Below, piece by piece: positions 24,578-32,694 of a DNA stretch of 64,000 bases (within the stretch, counting starts at the first letter, position 1; the number at the start of each line of letters is the position of its first letter). The notes under the pieces are model-generated. The model was not told the DNA's origin. It did not search any database and worked only from the letters and a program-made list of their open reading frames with translations. The translations under genes and the position numbers were made by a program. Source of the DNA: Laceyella sediminis (GTDB lineage Bacteria; Bacillota; Bacilli; Thermoactinomycetales; Thermoactinomycetaceae); assembly GCF_003003125.1 (NCBI RefSeq), contig NZ_PVTZ01000008.1, positions 124,001 to 188,000 on the forward strand, given 5' to 3'.

Positions 24578-26104
24578 TCACTCCCAAAACTTCCGATCCA
24601 GCGCCCGGTAACGGATCGCCTCGGCGATGTGGGCAGCGCTGATCTGCTCCGCTCCGGCGAGGTCGGCGATGGTGCGCGCCACTTTCAAAATGCGATCATG
24701 GGCACGGGCGCTTAAGCCCAGGGTGTCAAAGGCTTGCTTCATCAATTGGCGTGATTCTTTGTCTAAGGCGCAATGTTCGCGGATTTCGGCCGTGCTCATG
24801 GTGCTGTTGGTGCTGTGTTCTTTCCCTTGGAAACGGCGGGCTTGTCGCTCGCGAGCGCGGTTGACCCGGTCGCGGATGGCAGTCGAGGATTCCCCTGTTT
24901 CTGCGCCGCTCAATGTCTTGAAATCCACTTTGGGGACTTCGATGTGAATGTCAATGCGGTCCAGCAACGGGCCGGAGATTTTAGAACGGTAGCGGCTCAC
25001 TTGATGCGGAGTACATGTACAGGAGCGGTCTTCTTCGTACCCGAAGTAACCGCACGGGCAAGGGTTCATGCTCGCTACCAGCATCAGCTCAGCAGGAAAT
25101 GTCAGGACAGCGCGGGCCCGGCCAAGGGTAACTTCGCGGTCTTCCAAGGGCTGGCGAAGCACTTCCAGCACGGTTTTAGAGAACTCTGGCAGTTCATCGA
25201 GGAATAGCACGCCGCGATGAGCCAAACTCACTTCCCCCGGCTTTGGCACAGTTCCCCCGCCCACCAAGCCAGCAGTGGAGATGGTGTGATGAGGTGAACG
25301 AAAAGGGCGTTCGGTGATCAGCCGTCCCCGCTCTTTGATTAATCCTGCAATGCTACAGATCTTGGTCACTTCCAACGACTCTTGCAAACTCATCTTGGGC
25401 AAAATGGTGGGAATCCTTCTGGCCAACATTGTTTTGCCCGAGCCAGGCGGACCGATTAACAACAAGTTGTGTTGGCCCGCGGCCGCCACTTCCATGGCCC
25501 GTTTCACATGGCTCTGCCCTTGTACATCGGCGAAGTCGACCGAAAAGACGGATTCCTCGCACATTTGCTCAGTTGGGCCACCAGTGGGTCGCCACTCCCC
25601 TCGGAAATAAGCAACTGCTTGTGCCAATGAAACAACCGGAACCAGCCGCAAGCCGTCCACCAACGCTCCTTCCGCCGCATTGGCCGCTGGAAGAACCACT
25701 TCCTCTATTCCCGCTTCCCGGGCCGCCATCACCATGGCCAACACACCACTTAAAGGGCGCAAGCTTCCGTCCAAAGCCAGTTCGCCGATAAAGAGGGTGC
25801 GCTGAAGCGAATCAGCAGTCAACTGGCCGCTAGCGATCAACACCCCCAAGGCGATGGCCAAATCAAAACCGGACCCTTCTTTTTTCACATCAGCCGGTGC
25901 CAAGTTCGTGGTGATTCGCTGCAACGGAAAGTGGGCTTCACTGTTTTTGATGGCCGCGCGGACGCGGTCTTTGGCTTCTCGCACCGCCGAATCGGGCAAG
26001 CCGACAATATCAAACGACGGCAAGCCGTTACTGATATCCACTTCTACTTCAACCAATCGTCCGTCAATGCCTAAGACGCTAGCGCTGTAAAGTTTGGTGT
26101 ACAC
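24578..26104 (-). CDS. comM: ComM/YifB AAA+ ATPase (Mg chelatase-like), intact copy
   Basis: The only complete copy, about 508 residues from GTG 26104 (GGGGG upstream; ATG 26131 is an alternative). Order: N-terminal Lon-like domain (GLPSFDIVGLPDSAVREAKD), Walker A GPPGSGKTM, Walker [10 protein letters not shown], a Cys cluster ([16 protein letters not shown]), and a C-terminal lid ending DRKFWE. In other bacteria ComM is a hexameric helicase that promotes branch migration during natural transformation. In related genomes it follows yraN and precedes dprA. Here its 3' side has been the insertion front for islands, with truncated copies at 5372-6040 and 10233-11090. Confidence 0.93.
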   Translation of the reverse strand: MYTKLYSASVLGIDGRLVEVEVDISNGLPSFDIVGLPDSAVREAKDRVRAAIKNSEAHFPLQRITTNLAPADVKKEGSGFDLAIALGVLIASGQLTADSLQRTLFIGELALDGSLRPLSGVLAMVMAAREAGIEEVVLPAANAAEGALVDGLRLVPVVSLAQAVAYFRGEWRPTGGPTEQMCEESVFSVDFADVQGQSHVKRAMEVAAAGQHNLLLIGPPGSGKTMLARRIPTILPKMSLQESLEVTKICSIAGLIKERGRLITERPFRSPHHTISTAGLVGGGTVPKPGEVSLAHRGVLFLDELPEFSKTVLEVLRQPLEDREVTLGRARAVLTFPAELMLVASMNPCPCGYFGYEEDRSCTCTPHQVSRYRSKISGPLLDRIDIHIEVPKVDFKTLSGAETGESSTAIRDRVNRARERQARRFQGKEHSTNSTMSTAEIREHCALDKESRQLMKQAFDTLGLSARAHDRILKVARTIADLAGAEQISAAHIAEAIRYRALDRKFWE

Positions 26105-26180
26105 TCGTATTCCCCCGGAAATAAATGTCATTTCCCGTATTTTTCTAGATTAATCGACAAATTTCCTGTCTGTGACTCTA

Positions 26181-26453
26181 TCAAGCAAGTATCCCCACAA
26201 TAAATAGGATGATCATTAGCCAAACAAAACTAAAGTAAAAAAAGTTATGAGATCGCAGATACTGAGCAATCATTTTTGAATGGCTCCAGTTATACAATCC
26301 AACACCCATTGACTCAAATAAAAAGTATTGCCGATAAAGGTAAATAGAACAGGATAAGGTAGCAAAACTGGGTAGGGTGTATTTATATGTAGGCTTACTT
26401 TTTCTAAAGATCATGATGAGTCCTACAATAAAAAAGTAAGGATAAAACACCAT
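26181..26453 (-). CDS. Small membrane protein (ORF90)
   Basis: A 90-residue hydrophobic protein with about three membrane segments (FFIVGLIMIF; SFATLSCSIYLY; FSFVWLMIILFIVGILA). It is directly upstream of comM on the same strand. Pieces of it occur left of comM copies A (4876-4896) and B (10022-10072). The function is unknown. Confidence 0.55.
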   Translation of the reverse strand: MVFYPYFFIVGLIMIFRKSKPTYKYTLPSFATLSCSIYLYRQYFLFESMGVGLYNWSHSKMIAQYLRSHNFFYFSFVWLMIILFIVGILA

Positions 26454-26540
26454 AACCTTCCAAATTTAATCCTCCTGTCTCAATTCGCCCTATATCTGGT
26501 AATTATGCCTAAAAAGCACCCGTTCAAAATCGAACGATCA

Positions 26541-26581
26541 TCAAAAAAGCGATGAATAACCCATTAAAGGCTATTCATCGC
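26541..26581 (-). terminator. Terminator of spo0M
   Basis: GCGATGAATA (26549-26558) pairs with TATTCATCGC (26572-26581); the minus strand continues TTTTTTGATG. Confidence 0.85.
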
Positions 26582-26589
26582 ATGTTAAA

Positions 26590-27507
26590 TCAATCATCGT
26601 CTTCAAAAAAATCTTCCAATCCTCCATCGTCATCATCATTGTCGTCATTATCTAACATTTCGTTAACTACCATTGCTCCTATGACTCCAGCAGCAAATCC
26701 CCCAACGGCCCCAGCCATACCCGAAGAATGGTATCCATGACCATGATGGGAGTGCCCGTAATGAGACTCATGGTGATAACCGGTATGCGCATAATCAACC
26801 ATTTCCTCTAGAATTCCTTTTAATTCACTGACCAACTCCGCTTCAGAATCCAATAGGTGATTGGGGATGAATACCTCTCGTTTCAGCTCTTTTTCATGCC
26901 CAAAAGAATACAGATCCAATTCTAGCAACAACCGAACACCATCGTGTTGCATCGCCACAACAAATTCCAATTCTTCAGCTTTGCCTTGTAAGAAGTCAGT
27001 GGGGAAAAGTGCAAATTCCTGCACATGACCATTAAACTTGCGGGAATCATTTTTCTCCCTGAATCCCAACTGGCTTAATGCATCCAATACTTGCTGTAAA
27101 GAGTGGGGACAAAGGATTTCTATGTAATCCCGGTCCTTTTGATCGACACCGCCCGCAATGTCCAATTTCGTGTTGAAAAAGTAGGTCACATAATTGCCTG
27201 AAATCAAGAGATCATAAGGCAATTGATATTGAAAGGGGAATTCTTTGTATTCCCCTGGATGAATGATAAAAGATTCATAAAATGGAATCGATGTAACCGC
27301 ATGAACATATTCCGTTTCATCATGGCGGATGACAACCATCAGTCGCACATCGATCTTGTTTATTTTTTGTTCGACCGTTCCGCCTTGGATCACCAATTTC
27401 CCTTCAGCCACATCCCCAAGTTGAAATTGATTCCTGTTCAGTACCAAATCCACCTTTGCAGCCCCTTTGCCAAATCGGGCCATCAAATCTTTAAACAATT
27501 GGTTCAC
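26590..27507 (-). CDS. spo0M: Sporulation-control protein Spo0M
   Basis: A 305-residue arrestin-like protein. The N-terminal beta-sandwich (VDLVLNRNQFQLGDVAEGKL) and PYDLLISGNYVTYFFNTKLD are typical of Spo0M; it affects sporulation and cell-division stages in Bacillus by an unclear route. The tail is unusual: a His-rich stretch (residues about 240-262, HHESHYGHSHHGHGYHSS), a Gly/Ala hydrophobic segment, then an Asp-rich end (DNDDNDDDD). It stands just downstream of the nuclease gene, with its own terminator. Confidence 0.9.
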   Translation of the reverse strand: MNQLFKDLMARFGKGAAKVDLVLNRNQFQLGDVAEGKLVIQGGTVEQKINKIDVRLMVVIRHDETEYVHAVTSIPFYESFIIHPGEYKEFPFQYQLPYDLLISGNYVTYFFNTKLDIAGGVDQKDRDYIEILCPHSLQQVLDALSQLGFREKNDSRKFNGHVQEFALFPTDFLQGKAEELEFVVAMQHDGVRLLLELDLYSFGHEKELKREVFIPNHLLDSEAELVSELKGILEEMVDYAHTGYHHESHYGHSHHGHGYHSSGMAGAVGGFAAGVIGAMVVNEMLDNDDNDDDDGGLEDFFEDDD

Positions 27508-27515
27508 CTTCCTAA

Positions 27516-28220
27516 TTATTTATAGGAACTCCAACACTCTTTCACTCCACTGCGGTGCCGGTTTGTTTTCATGGCTTCTTGCTCCGAATAAAAGTACATG
27601 AGGTTTTCCGGTTTAATGTCTTTCACAACATGACAGCCGATAGGATGGTATACATCGCTATTCTTGCTCGCAACAAAAATATTCCTCTCATTTTTTAGCG
27701 CTTCGACATGGAAACCATCGTTTTTTGTGTAACTATCCCATTGCCAAATTCCAACTTTTTTGCGTTTCGCCTCTTGTTCCGCTTTTCTTAGCTCTTCCAG
27801 ATATTTGGCGTCGGGTTGTTCCACATAAGCAATGCGAGCAAATCCTTCCTTCACCAGCTCTTCCTGCAATAACTTCCCATCCACATGCAGATAGGCAAGA
27901 AATCGGCCATATTTATCCCTCTTCGTCTCTTCTTTTTCCAGCTCAATTTTTTTCGCTTCATTGATCAATTTCTGAGTAAAGGCTTTTGCTTCATCTCCAA
28001 GCGGTTGCTTTCCGACATCCGGGTGATTGATTTCTGGTGTATCCACCAACAATAACTGGACTGTTTCCTCTTTTTTCTTCATTTTGACTTTAATCGTGTC
28101 TCCATCCACCACTGACACCGATTGTTTTGGTACCTCAGTTCTTTCCCCATTACCACAACCCGCGACAATCAACAGCCCCATCAACAGGAACCATACACCT
28201 AGTTTTCTCAAACTGGCCAC
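27516..28220 (-). CDS. Secreted thermonuclease-like lipoprotein (YncB/SNase family)
   Basis: A 234-residue protein with a lipoprotein signal ending LLIVAGCGN, so Cys about 22 would be lipidated. The staphylococcal-nuclease domain shows VVDGDTIKVK, LLLVDTPE (first catalytic region), RDKYGRFLAYLHVDGKLLQE (catalytic Arg/Lys) and GFARIAYVE. These are Ca2+-dependent nonspecific nucleases, usually acting on the cell surface. The C-terminal ~60 residues add a domain with YHPIGCHVVKDI, like the micro-domains (MGMT-independent Ada-like) often fused to such nucleases. It is upstream of spo0M in the same direction. Confidence 0.88.
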   Translation of the reverse strand: MASLRKLGVWFLLMGLLIVAGCGNGERTEVPKQSVSVVDGDTIKVKMKKKEETVQLLLVDTPEINHPDVGKQPLGDEAKAFTQKLINEAKKIELEKEETKRDKYGRFLAYLHVDGKLLQEELVKEGFARIAYVEQPDAKYLEELRKAEQEAKRKKVGIWQWDSYTKNDGFHVEALKNERNIFVASKNSDVYHPIGCHVVKDIKPENLMYFYSEQEAMKTNRHRSGVKECWSSYK

Positions 28221-28472
28221 TACTTCTCTCTCCTTTTCATGATATCAAGGCACATTCGTTTCCAATTGAATCTTTTCAAAATTAAACTTATCACGTTGAA
28301 ATTCAAAAATCAAATTCGGTAAAGAAAATTAGGTTCCAAAATCCGAGCCTAAGTTACTTTTGCTATTCATATTTCTTAAAATCGACTTTTTTTCTTTACC
28401 GAACATCGCTTGTTTTTTTTAACCGAATTCAATAGAATGGGATATATAAAACTAAAATCAGGGGAAATCACA

Positions 28473-29000
28473 TATTGACAGAGGAAGAAAACTTAACCCA
28501 CATCATACTTAATGACCTCTGCCACCAAGCTTTACTTTGATCGGCACAGGCATAGACGCCATTGTTGTACGTCACCGACTTGAACCAGAGAAGGTGTACA
28601 AAACTTTTTCCAATGACCCCCACCACTTGCTGGAAAAAGAGTATAGTGCCTATAAAAAGTAGACACCCTTCCCCTATTTCGCCACTTGTTTTGGTAGAGA
28701 CTCCAATTTTCTCATCCTTTCACACGATTCGGGATACACCTTATACGAATGTTTAGAGCTTGGAATTATTCTGCAAGGAATACACATTAAGTTAATTGAT
28801 CTTGCAAGCTTTTTGGACCCCGGGCAGGACTAACGGTGGAATGATCTTGTTAAAGGATATAAGGTTTTTATCCATTTCTCCCAGAGGAAAAAAAACAAGG
28901 TTATATCATTGATAGAGTGAAGCAACTTTACTTTAACAGTGGATCAATTTCAAATGTCTTTAAATATGTTCAAAAACTCCTTCAGTATCTAAAGATCAAG
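28473..29000 (+). pseudogene. Ser/Thr protein-kinase-like pseudogene
   Basis: One frame encodes IGTGIDAIVVRHRLEPEKVY (glycine loop and VYK lysine), then after an in-frame TAG (28660-28662) TPFPYFATCFGRDSNFLILS, YTLYECLELGI and HIKLIDLASFLDPGQD (the DFG-like region), ending at TAA 28831. Recognisable coding (LVKGYKVFIHF) continues beyond. The N-terminus (28473-28540) is in another frame. Several mutations make it non-functional. Confidence 0.65.
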
Positions 29001-29027
29001 TAGGATAAACACTATATAAATGGCATA

Positions 29028-29078
29028 ACAAAAATCCCCCATAAAAGAGCCAAAGCAATGGCTGTTTTATGGGGGATT
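29028..29078 (-). terminator. Terminator of the integrase gene
   Basis: AATCCCCCATAAAA (29033-29046) pairs with TTTTATGGGGGATT (29065-29078), with an inner GAGCCA/TGGCT stem; the minus strand ends TTTTTGTT. Confidence 0.9.
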
Positions 29079-29092
29079 CAAAGAGTGTTTGT

Positions 29093-29947
29093 CTACCCGT
29101 TTAAATATCTCTTTGTTGTTTCAATGCTGGCATAACCCGCTAACTTGGATACCTCTTTTAAATCCATGTTGGCTTCAATCAGCCTGCGGCAAAATGTATG
29201 CCGCAAAGTTTGTGCTGAATATTGATCCAACCCGATATCTTGAAAAAACTTTTTAATTAAATAATGAATGCCTTGTCTCGTCATTCTTTCATTGAGTTGG
29301 GAAAGGACAACCGGCCCGTCTTGCTTCTTTTTTACATAGGGAATCCATTCGATCAGTGACTGAGTGAGCAACTCGTTCATCGGTACCGTTCGCGTCATTT
29401 TGTGCTCATTTTTAATCATGATTAATCCATCTTTCCAAAAAACTTGATCCCAATCCAACAGGACAGTTTCTGAAACCGTAAAGCCAGCCTTCATCATTAA
29501 ATACACAATACAAAGATTACGATGCCGTTTCCAATCGTTTTTTTCAGATTTTACTCGTTCAAGCAATTTTTTTTCTTCTTCCATTGTTAACCACGAATGT
29601 GAAGGGTGATTGGACTGTATTTTGGGTGCGCTGATCTCTGACAAAGGATTATGGCCAACAATGTTATTCTCGGTCAAAAAATTCCAATAAGACTTTAATG
29701 AGGCCATTCGTTTGTGAACAGTGGAAGGGGACAGTTTCTCCAAATGCAGCATTTCATTCTGCCATTCGATGATATGTGTGGACATCACTTGGTCCGGCCG
29801 GAAATCGATTTTATATTTATGGCTGAACCAAGTGTAGAATATGAAGACAGCCGTTAAATATTCGTCAATCGTCCGCTGTTTTCTGCCCGCCTCTGCCAAC
29901 CATTTAGTAAATTCATCAATGAAGTCTGCAAATACACTAAAATCCAT
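29093..29947 (-). CDS. Tyrosine-recombinase-family protein with atypical active site
   Basis: A 284-residue XerC/D-like protein; start at ATG 29947, behind GAGGGGGTG. Residues 1-105 form the SAM-like DNA-binding domain and 120-284 the catalytic domain. The C-terminal pattern TLRHTFCRRLIEAN...LAGYASIETTKRYL is clear, with Arg249 and the nucleophile Tyr281. But the first catalytic Arg (usual GLRxSE) is Thr157 in AGFTVSE, the usual His is Gln246 and the second His/Trp is Tyr272. It may be a specialised or inactive recombinase. It stands alone in a decayed zone, with no adjacent att site found. Confidence 0.78.
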   Translation of the reverse strand: MDFSVFADFIDEFTKWLAEAGRKQRTIDEYLTAVFIFYTWFSHKYKIDFRPDQVMSTHIIEWQNEMLHLEKLSPSTVHKRMASLKSYWNFLTENNIVGHNPLSEISAPKIQSNHPSHSWLTMEEEKKLLERVKSEKNDWKRHRNLCIVYLMMKAGFTVSETVLLDWDQVFWKDGLIMIKNEHKMTRTVPMNELLTQSLIEWIPYVKKKQDGPVVLSQLNERMTRQGIHYLIKKFFQDIGLDQYSAQTLRHTFCRRLIEANMDLKEVSKLAGYASIETTKRYLNG

Positions 29948-30070
29948 GAATATCACCCCCTCGATTGTATTCTTTATTATACGAATTGAACAAATGAAGG
30001 ACAACTCATTGATTGTTTTGCATTAGCAAGTTTTCGAAACTAATCGGTATTGATTGCACAAAATTAAATA

Positions 30071-30090
30071 AGGAGCCTTTGTCGGCTCCT
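30071..30090 (-). terminator. Terminator of the CNNM pseudogene
   Basis: AGGAGCC (30071-30077) and GGCTCCT (30084-30090); the minus strand continues TATTTAATTTT. Confidence 0.7.
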
Positions 30091-30100
30091 GTCACATGAG

Positions 30101-30990
30101 TCATGATTCGTTGGCTTCGGTTATTGGCACCAGAATGCTATTCTTTTTAACTAAAATGCGCGAAATTCGTAATTCATCCATCTCTTGCACGGTATACACC
30201 CACTCACCAAAGGAAACTTGGTCACTAATTTGCGGTACTTCTTCCAATTGGTAAAAAGCCATCCAACCTGAATCAATGGATGTTCCTTCATCGGTTTCTT
30301 GAAAGGCTGGCATCTCATCATCAAACTCATCCTGTATTTCCCCGAAAATTTCTTCAACAATATCTTTCGTTGTTACCAAACCTGAGGTACCACCAATTCA
30401 TCCACCACAACCGCCATTTCTAGTTTCCCTTTTGGGATATCCTTCACTTCCATTGATTTGGATAATTCCCTTGATATCATCCTTTATCTCGCCCACATAT
30501 CGGAAAGCAAGTATGTTTTTTTTTGATAATCTCAAAATTTTCCTCAAATGATTGGCCTTCATACAAACAGACCATCTTTACACGTGGTACCATCACTTCT
30601 CTCGCCACTCATTCGGTAAAGTCAAACACATTATCAAATAGCGCCAATTCAACTTGATTTATTATACCGCTTTTATGGCTCTGAGCAATGAGCATACGGA
30701 TTTCTTCCTCTGCATGAGCTTGGTGCGAATCGTTGTTGCTGTCCATAAAGTCGTTGCCTCTGCTTTGCGAATGGCAAGTGATTTGGGAGCATTTCCCCCA
30801 ACACAATATGCAAAAAGGTAATAATGGAGAAAGCTATAGTAAATGCAACTGTATCGATCGCCCATGATGGCAATTTCAAACAGGCGAGTGCCGGCTCAAT
30901 CATTTTGGCTATAGCGTTCTCTCCAACCCACCCAAGTCCAAGCGACGCCAAAGTAATACCCTACTGCGTTACGAGCAAATTTTCCTTTAC
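30101..30990 (-). pseudogene. CNNM/CorC hemolysin-family transporter, degraded
   Basis: Pieces in several frames rebuild one gene: MASLGLGWVGENAIAKMIEP and FTIAFSIITFLHIVLGEMLP (CNNM membrane domain), LAIRKAEATTLW, VELALFDNVFDFTE (linker), a CBS region, and the intact last 92 codons KDIVEEIFGEIQDEFDDEMP with a CorC_HlyC-type tail. Relatives are membrane proteins linked to Mg2+ or Co2+ efflux. At least three frame breaks make it a pseudogene; the C-terminal part still has an open frame (30101-30379). Confidence 0.85.
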
Positions 30991-31059
30991 GCCCCTCAAT
31001 CTGGGCCATCCTGGTCGATCTAACTTTTTACTATCGCAAATTCAGCGGCAAATGAGGGG

Positions 31060-31088
31060 TTGCTCTTTTTTAGACGAGCTGTTATGAT
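31060..31088 (+). promoter_or_regulatory. cspA promoter
   Basis: TTGCTC (31060-31065), 17-base spacer, TATGAT (31083-31088). The start point would be about 31095, giving a 5' leader of roughly 130 bases. Confidence 0.7.
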
Positions 31089-31114
31089 ATACAAATACGA
31101 GATTAATCTGGATT

Positions 31115-31178
31115 AAATTCACATGTTATCAGGGGATACTTTTAACGTGTATCTCGTGCTAACATGTGAATTTTTTTT
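31115..31178 (+). promoter_or_regulatory. Terminator-like hairpin in the cspA leader
   Basis: AAATTCACATGTTA (31115-31128) pairs perfectly with TAACATGTGAATTT (31160-31173), followed by an unbroken T-run to 31178. The loop can form an inner GATAC/GTATC stem. It lies inside the leader, 45 bases before the start codon, so it could attenuate transcription or act as a temperature-dependent switch. Confidence 0.65.
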
Positions 31179-31223
31179 GGATAGAAATCGAGTAAATCTT
31201 TTTTTAAAATGTGGGGGTTCACA

Positions 31224-31433
31224 ATGAGCAAAACGACTGGCACAGTTAAATGGTTCAACGCGGAAAAAGGGTATGGCTTCATCGAGGTTCCAGGGAGTGA
31301 CGATGTATTCGTGCATTTCTCTGCCATTCAAGGTGAAGGGTTCAAAAGCCTTGACGAAGGTCAACGGGTAAGCTTTGACATCGTTGAAAACGACCGACGT
31401 GGTGTACAAGCGGCCAATGTTGAAAAATTATAA
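31224..31433 (+). CDS. Cold-shock protein (CspA/CspB family)
   Basis: A 69-residue OB-fold RNA/DNA chaperone. RNP1 is KGYGFIEV and RNP2 is VFVHFSAI, and the opening [11 protein letters not shown] is canonical. The start at 31224 follows GGGGGTTCACA. Cold-shock proteins melt secondary structure in mRNA. It is monocistronic, with promoter, long structured leader and terminator all visible; the leader hairpin suggests post-initiation control. Confidence 0.95.
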   Translation: MSKTTGTVKWFNAEKGYGFIEVPGSDDVFVHFSAIQGEGFKSLDEGQRVSFDIVENDRRGVQAANVEKL

Positions 31434-31451
31434 GTGATGAGCTTCATAACA

Positions 31452-31482
31452 AAAGCTGTTGGCATCTGCCAACAGCTTTTTT
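31452..31482 (+). terminator. Terminator of the cold-shock gene
   Basis: AAAGCTGTTGGCA (31452-31464), loop TC, TGCCAACAGCTTT (31467-31479), then T residues. Confidence 0.9.
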
Positions 31483-31513
31483 AATCTTTTATACCTAAAA
31501 GAAAGGCTAGACC

Positions 31514-31879
31514 TCAAAAAGCACCCTCAATATGGTCGATGCGCACCGGTGTCAAATCGCGGGACAATAAGACCGACATCACATCAATCCGTTGCGGGCA
31601 GCCCAGCCGGTGATGCATTTGCGCATATTGTGTTGCCAATCTTCGGACTTTTTGTTGCTTACGATAGTCGACTGACTCCATGCCTGCGCCGAAGTGATTG
31701 CCGGTCGTCGTCCGCACTTCTACGATGACCAGCAACTCACCTTGGCTGGCGACAATATCGATTTCACCCAGCTTGCTTCGCCAATTGCGATCCAAAATGC
31801 GATAGCCTTTCTTCATCAACAGACGGGCAGCTGCTTCTTCGCCTATACGCCCAACCGTTTGGCGCCGATCCCTGTTCAT
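31514..31879 (-). CDS. yraN: YraN family nuclease-like protein
   Basis: A 121-residue protein with the restriction-endonuclease-like core G-E-I-D-I-V (RSKLGEIDIVASQGELLVIV) and EVRTT, and a GEEAAARLLMKKGYRILDRN opening typical of the YraN/UPF0102 family. The cellular role is unsettled. Its start overlaps the rnhB stop (TAATG), keeping the usual rnhB-yraN-comM order, although the comM neighbour is now 2.6 kb away, beyond pseudogenes and other genes. Confidence 0.9.
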   Translation of the reverse strand: MNRDRRQTVGRIGEEAAARLLMKKGYRILDRNWRSKLGEIDIVASQGELLVIVEVRTTTGNHFGAGMESVDYRKQQKVRRLATQYAQMHHRLGCPQRIDVMSVLLSRDLTPVRIDHIEGAF

Positions 31880-32694
31880 TAACGGATACTCCCTTCGGCA
31901 AACAGCGTCCCTTGGACCCCACTGTTTTCAATCACTTCCCTCACCGGAGCAAAACTGCGTCGATGCAAGGGCGTGGGACCAAATCGGCGCAAGGCCTCAA
32001 GGTGCTCGGGGGTACCGTAACCCATATGTTGATCAAACCCGTATGCGGGATACATCTGCGATGCCTGCTTCATCCATTCATCCCGGGTGGTTTTGGCAAT
32101 GATGGAAGCGGCGGCGATAGAATGGCTCAAGCTGTCGCCTTTGATAATTCCTTGCTGCGGTATGTCCACGCCTGGGATCTTCACTGCATCCGCCAAGATC
32201 GCTTGGGGTGAGGGTGTCAATTGGGACAAGGCAATCCGCATCGCATGATATGTGGCTTGCAAGATGTTGTACTTGTCGATGTGCGCCGCGTCCACAATCC
32301 CCACCCCTACTGCCAACGCTTCCTGTTCAATGCGCTGTTTCAAGACTGTGCGCATCTCTTCCGACAGTTGCTTGGAGTCGTTTAACCCCGTCGCGTCAAA
32401 GGTGGGCGGCAAAATGACCGCGGCGGCAACAACTGGACCGGCCAACGGGCCGCGCCCTGCTTCATCGACCCCTGCCACAAGAGTTAGCCCATTCGACCAA
32501 CACTCCCGCTCATACTGCCACATCTTGGCCACGCGTTCCCGCTCTTTCTGCTTGCGCGCCTGTTCCCTTTGATAGCTCTCCGCCAATTTGCGGACACCGA
32601 CCCTGTCATCCGTCAACAGCTCTTGCAACTCTTCAGGCGACAAAGTATCCACTGCCTGCAACCAAGCTTTAATCTCGGGAATGGTCCGTTTCAT
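31879..32694 (-). CDS. rnhB: Ribonuclease HII
   Basis: Removes RNA from RNA-DNA hybrids and single ribonucleotides from DNA. The start at 32694 is spaced 7 bases from GAGGGG. Catalytic residues are visible in VAGVDEAGRGPLAGPVVAAA (Asp-Glu), GLNDSKQLS and AILADAVKIPG; SIIAKTTRDEWM is also conserved. About 271 residues, with an N-terminal helical extension (1-75) as in Bacillus RnhB. The start lies inside the end of rbgA, so the two are coupled. Confidence 0.95.
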   Translation of the reverse strand: MKRTIPEIKAWLQAVDTLSPEELQELLTDDRVGVRKLAESYQREQARKQKERERVAKMWQYERECWSNGLTLVAGVDEAGRGPLAGPVVAAAVILPPTFDATGLNDSKQLSEEMRTVLKQRIEQEALAVGVGIVDAAHIDKYNILQATYHAMRIALSQLTPSPQAILADAVKIPGVDIPQQGIIKGDSLSHSIAAASIIAKTTRDEWMKQASQMYPAYGFDQHMGYGTPEHLEALRRFGPTPLHRRSFAPVREVIENSGVQGTLFAEGSIR

